Assembly: GCF_913777145.1 (NCBI RefSeq)
Contig: NZ_CAJYPS010000023.1
Span: forward strand, 62,001-126,000
Length of the DNA stretch: 64,000 nt
Direction: 5' to 3'
From: an uncultured Roseateles sp.
GTDB lineage: Bacteria > Pseudomonadota > Gammaproteobacteria > Burkholderiales > Burkholderiaceae_C
The position numbers and the translations under genes were made by a program. Shown here piece by piece: positions 53,422-63,228 of the stretch (the stretch's first letter is position 1; each line of letters opens with the position of its first letter). The notes under the pieces were generated by a model. It did not search any database. It saw only the letters and a program-made list of their open reading frames with translations, and was not told the origin of the DNA.

Positions 53422-54297
53422 ATGACCATCGCCCACCGCCACATCGAGGTCTTTCGTGCCGTGATGAGTACCGGCAGCGTCACCGGCGCGGCCGCGCTGC
53501 TGCACAGTTCCCAGCCCACGCTAAGTCGCGATCTGGCCCGACTGGAGCAGTTGCTGGGCTATGCGCTGTTCGAGCGCGAGCGCGGCCGGCTCCGACCCAC
53601 GGCGCGGGCGCTGGCACTGTTCGACGAGGTAGAGCGCAGCTTCCAGGGCCTGGCCCGCGTGGTGGAACGGGCCCGGGCGCTGGGTCGGGCGGAGGAGATG
53701 GAATTGAGCGTGCTGAGCCTGCCGGCGCTGAGCCACGCCTTGCTGCCGGGCGCCCTGGGCCGGCTGCTGGCCCGGCACCCGCAGGCGCGCGTGTCCATCA
53801 CCCCGGCCGAGCCCCCGCTGCTGGATGCCTGGATCAGCGAGCAGCGCCACGACCTGGCGCTGGCCGAACAGGCCACGCCGATTTCCGGCGTGCGCGTGGA
53901 GCCGGTGCTGGAGGCGGACGAGGTGGCGCTGCTGCCCGAGGGCCATGCATTGGCAGCACGCGAGCGCCTGGACCTGGCGGACTTTGCCGGCCAGCCCTTT
54001 GTGAGCCTGGCCCAGGACGACCCCTACCGGCGCGAGATCGACGGCCGCTTCGTCGCCGCCGGCATTCACCGCCAGCTGCGGGTGCAGACCCACAGCGCGG
54101 TCGCGGTGTGCGAGCTGGTGCGGGCCGGCCTGGGTCTGGCCATCGTGAACCCGCTGACCGCGGCCGCCTGTGCGGGGCCGGGTCTTGCGATCCGGCCGCT
54201 GGCCGTGTCGATTCCCTATCGGGTCAGCGCGCTGATTCCGTTGCACCGGCCGGCCCAGCCGCTGGTGCAGGCGCTGCTGGACGAGTTGCGGCGCTGA
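53422..54297 (+). CDS. lysR: LysR-family regulator, likely activator of lysA
   Basis: This 291-aa LysR-type regulator has an N-terminal HTH (residues about 3-60: HIEVFRAVMSTGSVTGAAALLHSSQPTLSRDLARLEQLLG) and a co-inducer-binding domain. The divergent arrangement with lysA is the classic lysR-lysA layout, where LysR senses diaminopimelate and lysine. I infer the name from this context. It converges with dxs 5 bases away. Confidence 0.8.
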   Translation: MTIAHRHIEVFRAVMSTGSVTGAAALLHSSQPTLSRDLARLEQLLGYALFERERGRLRPTARALALFDEVERSFQGLARVVERARALGRAEEMELSVLSLPALSHALLPGALGRLLARHPQARVSITPAEPPLLDAWISEQRHDLALAEQATPISGVRVEPVLEADEVALLPEGHALAARERLDLADFAGQPFVSLAQDDPYRREIDGRFVAAGIHRQLRVQTHSAVAVCELVRAGLGLAIVNPLTAAACAGPGLAIRPLAVSIPYRVSALIPLHRPAQPLVQALLDELRR

Positions 54298-54302
54298 GGC
54301 CC

Positions 54303-56216
54303 TCAGCCGCCGGCTGCGGCGGCGCGTGGCACCACGGCGGGCTTGCCGCCGAAGCGCTTCACGATGCTGGCCTCTATGCCGGCGGCATCCAGCCCGCACA
54401 GCGACATCAGCTTGACCGGGTCGCCATGCTCGACGAACTCGTCGGGCAGGCCCAGCTGCAGCACCGGCACGCTGAGGCCGGCCGCATTCAGCGCCTCGAC
54501 CACCGCGCTGCCTGCGCCGCCCATCACGCAGCCGTCTTCCACGGTGACCAGCGCGTCATGGCTGCGCGCCAGTTCGGCCACCAGCGCCACGTCCAGCGGC
54601 TTGGCGAAGCGCATATTGGCCACGGTCGCGTCCAGCTTCTCGGCCACCGCGAGCGCCGGGTAGAGCAAGGTGCCAAAAGCCAGGATGGCGATGCGCTGCC
54701 CGCTCGCCTGGGTCTCACGGCGCAGTTCGCCCTTGCCCCAGGGCAGCGCCTGCATGGTCTTCTCGGGCACCACACCAGCGCCTGCACCACGCGGGTAGCG
54801 CACGGTGGCCGGGCCGTCGTGCTGGAAGGCGGTGTAGAGCGCCTGGCGGCACTCGTTCTCGTCGGCCGGCGTCAGCACCGCCATATTGGGAATACAGCGG
54901 GTGAACGCGATGTCGTAATTACCCGCGTGGGTGGCGCCGTCCGCGCCCACCAGGCCGGCACGGTCCAGCGCGAACACCACCGGCAGGTTCTGGATCGCAA
55001 CGTCGTGGATCAGCTGGTCGTAGGCGCGCTGCAGAAAGGTGGAGTAGATGGCCACCACCGGCTTGAGCCCCTCGCAGGCCAGGCCGGCCGCAAAGGTGAC
55101 CGAGTGCTGCTCCGCGATGCCCACGTCGTAGTAGCGGCCGGGGAAGCGCTTGTGGAACTCCACCATGCCCGAGCCCTCGCGCATCGCGGGCGTGATAGCC
55201 ACCAGGCGCTGGTCCTGCTCGGCCATGTCGCACAGCCAGTCACCGAACACCTGGGTGAAGGTGGTCTTGGGCGGCGTGGCCGGCTTCACAAAGCCCACGG
55301 CCGGGTCGAACTTGCCGGCGGCCGCGTGGTACTTCACCGGGTCGGCCTCGGCCAGCTTGTAGCCCGCGCCCTTCTTGGTGACGATGTGCAGGAACTGCGG
55401 GCCCTTCTTGTCGCGCAGGTTCTCCAGCGTCGGAATCAGCGCGTCCAGGTCGTGGCCATCGATGGGGCCGACATAGTTGAAGCCGAACTCCTCGAAGATG
55501 GTGCCGGGCACGACCATGCCCTTGGTGTGCTCCTCGAAGCGCCGCGCGAATTCATACAGCGGCGTGTTCTTCAACACGCTCTTGGCGCCCTCGCGGGCCG
55601 CTGCATAGAAGCTGCCGCTCATCAGGCGGGCCAGGTATTTGTTCAGCGCCCCCACCGGCGGGCTGATCGACATGTCGTTGTCGTTCAGGATCACCAGCAG
55701 GTCGCCTAAAGCACCGCCCTGGGGCACGCCGGCGTTGTTCAGTGCCTCGAAGGCCATGCCGGCGGTCATCGCACCGTCGCCGATGATGGCCACGGCCTTG
55801 CGGCTCTCGCCCTTGAGCTTGGCCGCCATCGCCATGCCATGGGCCGCGGCGATGCTGGTGGACGAGTGGCCGGTACCGAAGGTGTCGTACTCGCTCTCGT
55901 CGCGGCGCGGGAAACCGCTGATGCCGCCCAGCTGGCGCAGCGTGCCCATGCGCTCGCGCCGGCCGGTCAGCACCTTGTGCGGATAGGTCTGGTGGCCCAC
56001 ATCCCACACCAGCCGGTCTTCCGGCGTGTTGTAGACGTAGTGCAGCGCCACGGTCAGCTCCACCGTGCCCAGGTTGGACCCCAGGTGGCCGCCGGTCTTG
56101 GAAACGCTGTCCAGCACAAAGGCACGCAGCTCGTCGGCGAGCTTCCTCAGCTCGGTGCGAGGCAGGCGACGCAGGTCGGCCGGGGTGTGGATGCCGCTGA
56201 GCAGGGAGTGGTCCAT
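54303..56216 (-). CDS. dxs: 1-deoxy-D-xylulose-5-phosphate synthase
   Basis: This 637-aa thiamine diphosphate enzyme makes DXP from pyruvate and glyceraldehyde 3-phosphate, the first step of the MEP pathway. Visible are [19 protein letters not shown], the TPP site [18 protein letters not shown], the GPIDGHD loop and the [15 protein letters not shown] segment. It is the third gene of xseB-ispA-dxs; the gap from ispA is 11 bases. Confidence 0.96.
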   Translation of the reverse strand: MDHSLLSGIHTPADLRRLPRTELRKLADELRAFVLDSVSKTGGHLGSNLGTVELTVALHYVYNTPEDRLVWDVGHQTYPHKVLTGRRERMGTLRQLGGISGFPRRDESEYDTFGTGHSSTSIAAAHGMAMAAKLKGESRKAVAIIGDGAMTAGMAFEALNNAGVPQGGALGDLLVILNDNDMSISPPVGALNKYLARLMSGSFYAAAREGAKSVLKNTPLYEFARRFEEHTKGMVVPGTIFEEFGFNYVGPIDGHDLDALIPTLENLRDKKGPQFLHIVTKKGAGYKLAEADPVKYHAAAGKFDPAVGFVKPATPPKTTFTQVFGDWLCDMAEQDQRLVAITPAMREGSGMVEFHKRFPGRYYDVGIAEQHSVTFAAGLACEGLKPVVAIYSTFLQRAYDQLIHDVAIQNLPVVFALDRAGLVGADGATHAGNYDIAFTRCIPNMAVLTPADENECRQALYTAFQHDGPATVRYPRGAGAGVVPEKTMQALPWGKGELRRETQASGQRIAILAFGTLLYPALAVAEKLDATVANMRFAKPLDVALVAELARSHDALVTVEDGCVMGGAGSAVVEALNAAGLSVPVLQLGLPDEFVEHGDPVKLMSLCGLDAAGIEASIVKRFGGKPAVVPRAAAAGG

Positions 56217-56227
56217 GGCAGCTCGCT

Positions 56228-57115
56228 TCAGTTGTGGCGCTCGACGACCGAATCCGCCAGCCAGTCCAGCAGGCGGGTGTCGGCCAGGCCGGTGGCGGCC
56301 AGCGCCGCGCGGGCTTCACCGCGCAGCTCACAAGCCAGCGTTCGTGCCGCGTCCAGGCCCAGCACGCTGACATAGGTGGGTTTGTTCGCGTCCTGGTCCT
56401 TGCCGGCAGTCTTGCCCAGCACGGTGGAGTCCTGGGTCACGTCCAGGATGTCGTCCACCACCTGGAAGGCCAGCCCCAGCGCGGCACCATAGGCCGACAG
56501 GCCGGCCAGCGCCTGGGATGACGCTTCGCCACAGGCAGCGCCCATCATCACGCTGGCCTGCAGCAGCACGCCGGTCTTGCGCCGGTGCATGTCGCGCAGC
56601 GTGGCCTCGTCCAGCGCACGGCCCACGCTGGCCAGGTCTATGGCCTGACCACCGGCCATGCCGTCATGGCCGGCCGAGCGGGCCAGCAGCGCGCAGAGCC
56701 GCGCCTGCAAGGCGGGCGCGATGCCGGTCTCCGGCGTCAGCACCTCGAAGGCCAGCGCCTGCATGGCATCGCCCGCCAGCATGGCCTGGGCCTCGCCATA
56801 TTGCACATGGGTGGTGGGCTTGCCGCGACGCAGCACGTCGTCGTCCATGCAGGGCATGTCATCGTGGACCAGCGAATAGGCGTGGATCAGCTCCACCGCA
56901 CAGGCCGCACGCATCGCCGCGAAACCATCCCCCTGCACTGCCGCACAGCTGGCCAGCACCAGCAGCGGGCGCAGGCGCTTGCCGCCGCCCAGCGACGCAT
57001 AACGCATCGCATCGCCGAGACCGGCAGGTGCCGCGGTCGGCACAAGACTGTCCAGCGTCGCCTCGAAGGCGGTCAGCGAGCTCTCGACCCAATGGTCAAA
57101 ATCCCGAGCATTCAA
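56228..57115 (-). CDS. ispA: Farnesyl/geranyl diphosphate synthase
   Basis: This 295-aa trans-prenyltransferase has [13 protein letters not shown], a first aspartate-rich motif ([12 protein letters not shown]) and a second one ([11 protein letters not shown]). The best start is TTG 57115, which overlaps the xseB stop as TTGA; the nearby ATG (57111) is out of frame. It feeds C15 units to ubiquinone and undecaprenol synthesis. Confidence 0.93.
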   Translation of the reverse strand: MNARDFDHWVESSLTAFEATLDSLVPTAAPAGLGDAMRYASLGGGKRLRPLLVLASCAAVQGDGFAAMRAACAVELIHAYSLVHDDMPCMDDDVLRRGKPTTHVQYGEAQAMLAGDAMQALAFEVLTPETGIAPALQARLCALLARSAGHDGMAGGQAIDLASVGRALDEATLRDMHRRKTGVLLQASVMMGAACGEASSQALAGLSAYGAALGLAFQVVDDILDVTQDSTVLGKTAGKDQDANKPTYVSVLGLDAARTLACELRGEARAALAATGLADTRLLDWLADSVVERHN

Positions 57116-57369
57116 GATCCAGGGCCCTCCCAGGCTTTCAGTTCACCCGCGTCCAGCACCTTGACCTGCTGTTCGACCGCGGCCAGGCGGCTGCGGCACA
57201 GCGCGAGCAGCTCGGCGCCGCGCTGGTAGCTGCTCAGCAATTGATCCAGCGGCAGCTGCTGGCCTTCCATCGCCGCCACCAGACGTTCGAGCTCGTCAAG
57301 CGCCTGCTCGTAGCTGGTTTCTGCGCCGTCCGTTGCGGCGCCTTTGGTGCGGGAGGTGGGCTTTGTCAT
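57112..57369 (-). CDS. xseB: Exodeoxyribonuclease VII small subunit
   Basis: This 85-aa protein has the XseB signature [44 protein letters not shown]. Its last bases overlap ispA (TTGA). It partners XseA (not in the window) to degrade single-stranded DNA. The position before ispA-dxs is conserved in proteobacteria. Start ATG 57369. Confidence 0.93.
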   Translation of the reverse strand: MTKPTSRTKGAATDGAETSYEQALDELERLVAAMEGQQLPLDQLLSSYQRGAELLALCRSRLAAVEQQVKVLDAGELKAWEGPGS

Positions 57370-57448
57370 TTCAGAACACGAAAACGCAATTGTAGTCAGC
57401 GCCTCTGCGGCTTTTTGTAGGGCAACCCGCCGAGAAAGCAGGCACGGG

Positions 57449-57586
57449 TAGAATTCCCCGCTCTCACATGACGAGACCGCCCGGGTCTCGCCCTCCCCCA
57501 ACCCCACAGCAACCTGGCCGATTCGGCAATGCCGAGATGCGCCGGAGGGACGCGACACCTCACACGCCCGAAAGACCTCCTGGATC
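57449..57586 (+). promoter_or_regulatory. Leader region of the Rieske oxygenase gene
   Basis: A TAGAAT -10-like box (57449-57454) lies 132 bases before the ATG. Two hairpins follow: CGAGACC/GGTCTCG (57472-57478/57484-57490) and TCGGC/GCCGA (57523-57527/57531-57535). No known riboswitch consensus was recognised. The leader is long for this compact genome. Confidence 0.4.
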
Positions 57587-58711
57587 ATGTCCGACCTGAG
57601 CCTCTCTGTCTCGGCGCTTGAACGCAGCCAGACCCAGCTCCCGGTGAGCGCCTACTTCGACCCCCAGCTCTATGAGCGCGAACTGGCGACACTTTTTCAA
57701 AGAGGCCCACGCTATGTGGGACATGCACTGGCAGTGCCGGAGGTGGGCGACCACTACGCGCTGCCGCAGGAGGCCGAGGGCCGGGCGCTGGTGCGCACGC
57801 CCCAGGGCGTCGAGCTGCTGTCGAATGTGTGCCGCCACCGCCAGGCGGTGATGCTCAAGGGCCGGGGCCACACCGGCACCAACATCGTGTGCCCGCTGCA
57901 TCGCTGGACCTACTCCCAGCAGGGCGAGCTGATAGGCGCGCCGCATTTTCAGCAGGACCCCTGCCTCAACCTCAAGCGCTACCCGCTGACCGAGTGGAAC
58001 GGCCTGCTGTTCGAGGACAACGGCCACGATGTCGGCGCCCAGTTGCAAGGCCTGGGTCCGCGCGAGCTGCTGGATTTCTCGGGCTATGTGCTGGACAAGG
58101 TCGAGTTGCATCAATGCAACTACAACTGGAAGACCTTCATCGAGGTCTACCTGGAGGACTACCACGTCGGGCCCTTCCACCCGGGCCTGGGCCACTTCGT
58201 GACCTGCGACGACCTCGCCTGGGAATTCGGCAAGCACCACTCGGTGCAGACCGTGGGCATCTTCAAGGACCTGGCCACGCCCGGCTCGCCGGTCTATCGG
58301 CGCTGGCATGAGCAGCTGATGAAGTACCGCGAAGGCCGCCCGCCCGAGGCCGGCGCCGTGTGGCTGACCTACTACCCCCACATCATGGTGGAGTGGTATC
58401 CGCATGTGCTGGTCGTGTCCACGCTGCACCCGCAGGGCCCGGACAAGACGCTCAACATGGTGGAGTTCTACTACCCCGAGGAAATCGCCGCCTTCGAGCG
58501 CGAGTTCGTCGAGGCCCACCAGGCGGCCTACATGGAAACCTGCGTGGAGGACGACGAGATCGCCGAGCGCATGGATGCCGGCCGCCGCGCCCTGATGCTG
58601 CGCGGTGACAACGAGGTCGGCCCCTACCAGAGCCCCATGGAAGACGGCATGCAGCATTTCCACGAGTGGTACCGGGCCCAGATGGGCCTGGGCCAGCCCG
58701 CGGCCGAGTAA
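57587..58711 (+). CDS. Rieske non-heme iron oxygenase, large (alpha) subunit
   Basis: This 374-aa protein has a Rieske [2Fe-2S] site (Cys82-x-His84 and Cys102-x2-His105, within VCRHR and VCPLH) and a catalytic domain with mononuclear iron ligands (EDYHVGPFH; His193, His198, and a C-terminal acid). It resembles choline monooxygenase-like aromatic-ring-hydroxylating oxygenases. No reductase, ferredoxin or beta subunit lies nearby, so the electron donor and substrate are unknown. It is divergent from xseB. Confidence 0.88.
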   Translation: MSDLSLSVSALERSQTQLPVSAYFDPQLYERELATLFQRGPRYVGHALAVPEVGDHYALPQEAEGRALVRTPQGVELLSNVCRHRQAVMLKGRGHTGTNIVCPLHRWTYSQQGELIGAPHFQQDPCLNLKRYPLTEWNGLLFEDNGHDVGAQLQGLGPRELLDFSGYVLDKVELHQCNYNWKTFIEVYLEDYHVGPFHPGLGHFVTCDDLAWEFGKHHSVQTVGIFKDLATPGSPVYRRWHEQLMKYREGRPPEAGAVWLTYYPHIMVEWYPHVLVVSTLHPQGPDKTLNMVEFYYPEEIAAFEREFVEAHQAAYMETCVEDDEIAERMDAGRRALMLRGDNEVGPYQSPMEDGMQHFHEWYRAQMGLGQPAAE

Positions 58712-58717
58712 GCCCGC

Positions 58718-59620
58718 ATGCCTGCCTCGGCGCTGATGGTGCTGGCGACGCTGCTGTTCGCCACCATGGGGGTGTGCGTGAAGCTGGCGTCCGATCTCTA
58801 CGCCGCCAGCGAGATCGTGATGTACCGCGGCCTGGTGGGCATGCTGTTGATGGCCGTGCTGACGCGCCGTCAGGGCGTGGCGTTGAAGACCGCTGTGCCC
58901 GGCATGCACCTGTGGCGCAGCATCTCCGGCGTCGCCGCGCTGTCGCTGTGGTTCTACGCGATCAGCCAGCTGCCGCTGGCCACCGCGATGACGCTGAACT
59001 ACATGTCCTCGGTGTGGATGGCGTTGTTCCTGCTGGGCGGCGCCGTGCTGTTCGGCGCCCAGCGCCTGGACTGGCGGCTGATCGCCGCGGTGCTGCTGGG
59101 CTTTGTGGGCGTGGCGCTGATCCTGCGTCCGTCCATGGATGCCAGCCAGGTCTGGTACGGACTGGCCGGCCTGGCTTCGGGCATGCTGTCAGCCATGGCC
59201 TATCTGCAGGTGTCGGCGCTGGGCCGGGCCGGCGAGCCCGAGCTGCGCGTGGTCTTCTACTTCTCCATGGGCGGCGCGGTCGCTGGCGCGGCCATCACCG
59301 CCGTCACCCAGGGCGGCCTGCATGGCCACAGCCTCAAGGGCGCGCTGCTGCTGCTCGCGGTGGGCGTGCTGGCCACCGCGGCCCAGGTGCTGATGACCCG
59401 GGCCTACACGCTGGGCCGCGCGCTGGTGAACGCCTGCCTGCAATACCTGGGCATCGTGTTCTCCTTCGTCTACGGCCTGCTGCTGTTCCGCGACCCGCTC
59501 ACCTGGAGCGCCACGGCCGGCATGCTGCTGATCATCGTGGCCGGCCTGGCCGCCACCCTGCTGCGCTCCCGGGTCGCGCCGCCGCCCAAGGACAGCCAGC
59601 TCTCGCCCTCGGAGTCCTGA
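58718..59620 (+). CDS. DMT/EamA-family transporter
   Basis: This 300-aa protein has ten predicted transmembrane helices in two EamA repeats. The ATG is 6 bases after the oxygenase stop, so it shares an operon with it, and with the sulfurtransferase that begins 2 bases after its stop. Substrate unknown. Related exporters move amino acids or purine-related solutes. Confidence 0.85.
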   Translation: MPASALMVLATLLFATMGVCVKLASDLYAASEIVMYRGLVGMLLMAVLTRRQGVALKTAVPGMHLWRSISGVAALSLWFYAISQLPLATAMTLNYMSSVWMALFLLGGAVLFGAQRLDWRLIAAVLLGFVGVALILRPSMDASQVWYGLAGLASGMLSAMAYLQVSALGRAGEPELRVVFYFSMGGAVAGAAITAVTQGGLHGHSLKGALLLLAVGVLATAAQVLMTRAYTLGRALVNACLQYLGIVFSFVYGLLLFRDPLTWSATAGMLLIIVAGLAATLLRSRVAPPPKDSQLSPSES

Positions 59621-59622
59621 CC

Positions 59623-60447
59623 ATGGCCTACCAGACGCTGATCACGCCCGACCAGCTGCGCGCGTTGCCCGACGCGCTGATCCTCGACTGCCGCTTCGAG
59701 CTGACCGACCCGACGGCCGGCGCGCGCGCCCATGCCGAGGGCCACATCCCCGGCGCGCACTACCTGCACCTGGACGACGATCTGGCCGGCCCCAGGCGGG
59801 CCGCCGACGGCCGCTTCCTGGGCCGCCATCCGCTGCCAGACCGCGACACGCTGGCCGCCAAGCTGCGCGCGCTGGGCCTGCGCGCCGGCCGCCAGGTCGC
59901 GGCCTACGACACCCAGGGCGGCCCTTATGCGGCCCGCGCCTGGTGGCTGCTGCGCTGGCTGGGCCATGCCGAGGTCGCGGTGCTGGACGGCGCCTGGGAC
60001 GGCCCCTGGTCCACCGACACCTCCGCCGCCACGCCCAGCGACTGGCAGCCCGGTGAGCCGCTGGTCGGCTGGGTGGACGCCGATGCGCTGCAACGCCAGT
60101 TGGGCCGCGTGCGCCTGCTGGACGCCCGCGCGGGCGAGCGCTTCCGGGGCGAGGTCGAGCCGCTGGACGGCCAGGCCGGCCACATTCCCGGCGCCAGCCA
60201 CCGCTTCTTCAAGGACAACCTGGGCGCCGACGGCCGCTTCAAGCCGACCGCCCAGCTGCGCGCCGAATTCGATGCGCTGTTGGCACCGTTCGCGCAGGAT
60301 CAGGTCGTGCACCAGTGCGGCTCTGGCGTCACCGCCTGTCACAACCTGCTGGCCATGACCCACGCCGGCCTGGACGGCGCCCTGCTCTACCCCGGCTCCT
60401 GGAGCGAATGGTCGGCCGACCCGGCACGGCCGGTGGCGCGCGGCTGA
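59623..60447 (+). CDS. sseA: Thiosulfate/3-mercaptopyruvate sulfurtransferase (tandem rhodanese)
   Basis: This 274-aa protein has two rhodanese domains. In the N-terminal one the active-site Cys position is non-catalytic (AYDTQGGPYAARAWW). In the C-terminal domain Cys232 in CGSGVTA matches the mercaptopyruvate-sulfurtransferase-type loop. It transfers sulfur from 3-mercaptopyruvate or thiosulfate to an acceptor such as cyanide or thioredoxin. It starts 2 bases after the DMT transporter stop. Confidence 0.87.
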   Translation: MAYQTLITPDQLRALPDALILDCRFELTDPTAGARAHAEGHIPGAHYLHLDDDLAGPRRAADGRFLGRHPLPDRDTLAAKLRALGLRAGRQVAAYDTQGGPYAARAWWLLRWLGHAEVAVLDGAWDGPWSTDTSAATPSDWQPGEPLVGWVDADALQRQLGRVRLLDARAGERFRGEVEPLDGQAGHIPGASHRFFKDNLGADGRFKPTAQLRAEFDALLAPFAQDQVVHQCGSGVTACHNLLAMTHAGLDGALLYPGSWSEWSADPARPVARG

Positions 60448-60527
60448 CCCTGGCCCTTGATGCAAGACAAACCGCCCGCCGCGTAACTGGCGGACACTGG
60501 GGGCCACCCATCCGAGAGGAGCTTCCC

Positions 60528-60962
60528 ATGTTCAAGCGCATCCTCGTGCCCACCGACGGGTCCGACATCACCCGCAAGGCCGCCGACACCGCGATCGCCC
60601 TGGCCAAGCTGCATGGCGCCCAGCTGCTGACGCTCAGCGTCACCGAGCCCTTTCCCTACGCGGCCGTGTCCGAGATCCAGCCGGTGCCGCCCCAGGAGTT
60701 CATAGACGCCCAGCAGCGCATCGCCAGCAAGCGCGTGGAAACCATCACCGCTGCTGCCGCCGCTCAGGGCCTGGCCTGCCGGGCTCACACGGTGGAAGCC
60801 CTGCACCCCTGGGAAGCCATCATCGACCACGCCAAGACCGAGGGCGTGGACCTGATCGTGATGGCCTCGCACGGCCGCCGCGGCGTCGCCGCGTTGCTGT
60901 TGGGCAGCGAGACCCAGAAGGTGCTGACCCACACCGACCTGCCGGTGCTGGTGGTCAAGTAA
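60528..60962 (+). CDS. Universal stress protein (UspA family)
   Basis: This 144-aa protein has the UspA fold: FKRILVPTDGSDITRKAAD at the N-terminus and the nucleotide loop MASHGRRGVAALLLGSETQKVL near the end (G-x2-G-x9-G-S-type), so it probably binds ATP. A strong Shine-Dalgarno (AGGAG) lies 7 nt before ATG. It converges with the secreted hydrolase (6-base gap). Confidence 0.92.
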   Translation: MFKRILVPTDGSDITRKAADTAIALAKLHGAQLLTLSVTEPFPYAAVSEIQPVPPQEFIDAQQRIASKRVETITAAAAAQGLACRAHTVEALHPWEAIIDHAKTEGVDLIVMASHGRRGVAALLLGSETQKVLTHTDLPVLVVK

Positions 60963-60968
60963 TTCAAG

Positions 60969-62063
60969 TCAGCGGCGCGGTGCCGCGCCGCCGCCGGGCT
61001 CGACGGGCAGGAGCTGGCGCTGGAAGAAGGCCACGGTAGCCGCCACCCAGCGCGCGACCGCGGCCTCGCGATCAAAGCCCGGCGGGTCGACTATCAGCGT
61101 GCGCTCCAACTCGCCCAGCGCCTCCGGCGGCGGGGCCGGCGCCAGCAGCGCGCCGTGGCCGCCATCCGGCAGGCGCACCAGCAGTTCACAGGACGCGCAG
61201 GCCGCCAGCACCCTGTCGCTGTGAAAGCGCGGCAGCAGCCAGCGGTCGGCGTCCGCGGTGATCAGCGCCAGCGGCACGCGCGGCCGGGCCAAGCTGGCCG
61301 GGTCGAAATCCGCCGCAAACGGCACACCCGCCACCACGGCCGCGATGCGAGCATCGTCGTGGACCCGGGGCGTGGCGTCACTGAAGCGCCAGGCCAGCAC
61401 ACGCCGGGCCACCCAGAGCTTGAGCCCATCCCAGCCGTCGCCGCGCAAGCTCGTGGCCAGGCCCACGCAGCTGTGAAAGTCCTCGCGCAGATGCTGCTCG
61501 CAGTGCGCCTGGAAGCGCGCCGGCGACCAGGCGCCGCCCGCCAGGCTCAGCATGGTGTGGCCGCCGGCCGACATGCCGAAGGCTCCCACCCGGTCCAGCC
61601 GCAGCGCCGCGAAGCGCGGGTCGGCCGCCACGCGGTCCAGGGCCGCAGAGATTTCCGCCGGCCGCTGGGCCCAGCTGTCCGGCCCGGGATGGGCGTTGTC
61701 GCGCCAGTTGTCGCCCGCGTGCAGCGGCAGCGCCACCGTGAAACCGGCATCCACCAGCGCCTGCGCCAGCGTCGCATAGCCCCAGGGGCCGCCGCCTGAG
61801 CCGTGGGAGATCGCGATCAGCCGCCCATTGCCGGCCCCTGGTGGCGCGTCGGGCGCCAGCGGCAGCTCGGCCGCCCCACGGCGCAGCAGCTGGGTCGGGG
61901 CGTCGGTGGGATAGAACAACGTCAGCTCAGCGGCCGACGCCGTCGCGGGCAGCACCGCCACGCCCATGGAACGGGCGCTCGCGCCTGGGGCGCCGAGCAG
62001 CGCGGCGAGGGCCAGCGCGGCCAGCGCACGCGGCGAAGAGGACAGAACACGGACCAGAGGCAT
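60969..62063 (-). CDS. Secreted alpha/beta hydrolase (dienelactone hydrolase-like)
   Basis: This 364-aa protein has a signal peptide (about 1-31). It has the nucleophile Ser165 (GMSAGG), an HG oxyanion-type segment (ISHGSGGGPWGY) and a late DGGHGALL. The overall layout fits the PAF-acetylhydrolase/dienelactone-hydrolase-like group. GGAG lies 6 nt before ATG. The AraC regulator gene is upstream on the same strand, about 97 bases away, and might regulate it. Confidence 0.82.
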   Translation of the reverse strand: MPLVRVLSSSPRALAALALAALLGAPGASARSMGVAVLPATASAAELTLFYPTDAPTQLLRRGAAELPLAPDAPPGAGNGRLIAISHGSGGGPWGYATLAQALVDAGFTVALPLHAGDNWRDNAHPGPDSWAQRPAEISAALDRVAADPRFAALRLDRVGAFGMSAGGHTMLSLAGGAWSPARFQAHCEQHLREDFHSCVGLATSLRGDGWDGLKLWVARRVLAWRFSDATPRVHDDARIAAVVAGVPFAADFDPASLARPRVPLALITADADRWLLPRFHSDRVLAACASCELLVRLPDGGHGALLAPAPPPEALGELERTLIVDPPGFDREAAVARWVAATVAFFQRQLLPVEPGGGAAPRR

Positions 62064-62123
62064 GCACGACTCCTTTCGGGTGGAAGAAGTCCGCAGCCTC
62101 GGCGCCCGGCGGGCCGCCGTCTG

Positions 62124-62152
62124 GCCGAAACCCGCAAGCCGCAGGTTTCGGC
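62124..62152 (-). terminator. Hairpin after the AraC gene
   Basis: The 9-bp stem GCCGAAACC/GGTTTCGGC (62124-62132/62144-62152) has an 11-base loop and lies 8 bases after the AraC stop. No long U-tract follows, so it is only a candidate. Confidence 0.4.
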
Positions 62153-62160
62153 GCGGGATT

Positions 62161-63228
62161 TCAGGATTCGGCCAGGGTTTTCTGGCGGAATTCGGTGGGC
62201 GTGAGCCCGGTCTCGGCCTTGAACGCGCGGTTGAAGGGGCCGATGGAACCAAAGCCCACATCCAGCGCGATGCTGAGCACCGGCAGCTGGGCCTGGGCCG
62301 GGTCGGCCAGGCGACGACGCGCCTCGGCGAGGCGGCAGCCGTTCACGAAGGCATTGAAGTTGCGGTGTCCCAGGCGCTGGTTGATCACGCGCCGCAACCG
62401 GTACTCGGGCGCGCCCAACTGGGCAGCCAGCGTCGCCAGACTCAGCCCCTCCTGCGCATAGCCCCGCGCCTCGCCCATGTGGCGCGCCAGCGCGGCGGCC
62501 AGCGCCTCGTCCTGCGGGTCGGCCGCCGGCGGCTGCGGGGCGGGCGCAGCAGCGGGTGCAGCCGGCCGCAGCTGCTCGTCCCAGAAGCCGGCCGGGCGCG
62601 GCTGCAGCAGCTGCCACGCGACCCAGGCCACCAGGGCCAGCATCATCGCCACGTCACCCAGCGCCGCCGGCGCCCCCAGCCGGCCATCGTCCGAGCCCAG
62701 GCGCAAGCCCACCATCACGACCGCATACAGCGCGCCACCGGCCACCACCACGGCCCGCCAGCGCCGCCGCCGCTCCACCAAATCGGCCCGCCAGGGCCGC
62801 GCCACGGCCACCAGGGCCAGCAGGCTGAAGCCCAGCGGCAGCGCGCGCATCAGCGCAAAACCCGGCACCGCCCAGTCGGCGCGCCACCAGCACACGCCGC
62901 TGCCGAACAGCACCACCGCGCCCCACAGCGCCGCATGCCACGCGCGCAGCCGGAAGTCGTCGTCGAACACCGCATGGGCGAACAGCCAGAACAGCACCGA
63001 GATCGCCAGCGACACGCCGATGCCGGGCGCCTGGGCCGCGCAGCTGAGCCCGTACTCGGCCCAGGGCGAGGCCGACAGTGCCTGCACCGCCAGCGACAGC
63101 AGCAGCGCCAGCGCCACGCGCACCAGCGCCGCATGGCGCGGATGGCGCCATTGCGGCGCGAACACCGCGGCCAGCAACAGCAGCAGCGCGATCAGCGCGC
63201 CACGCAGGCCGGCATCAATGAGGCTCAT
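62161..63228 (-). CDS. AraC-type regulator with membrane-embedded N-terminus
   Basis: This 355-aa protein has about seven hydrophobic segments in residues 1-220. A Pro/Ala-rich linker (about 235-255) follows, then a C-terminal AraC double HTH (SLATLAAQLGAPEYRLRRVINQRLGHRNFNAFVNGCRL and SIALDVGFGSIGPFNRAFKAETGLTPTEFR). The start at ATG 63228 overlaps the ZIP transporter stop by 14 bases. The DNA-binding domain is tethered to the membrane; a signal may be read there directly. The nearby secreted hydrolase could be a target. Confidence 0.85.
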   Translation of the reverse strand: MSLIDAGLRGALIALLLLLAAVFAPQWRHPRHAALVRVALALLLSLAVQALSASPWAEYGLSCAAQAPGIGVSLAISVLFWLFAHAVFDDDFRLRAWHAALWGAVVLFGSGVCWWRADWAVPGFALMRALPLGFSLLALVAVARPWRADLVERRRRWRAVVVAGGALYAVVMVGLRLGSDDGRLGAPAALGDVAMMLALVAWVAWQLLQPRPAGFWDEQLRPAAPAAAPAPQPPAADPQDEALAAALARHMGEARGYAQEGLSLATLAAQLGAPEYRLRRVINQRLGHRNFNAFVNGCRLAEARRRLADPAQAQLPVLSIALDVGFGSIGPFNRAFKAETGLTPTEFRQKTLAES

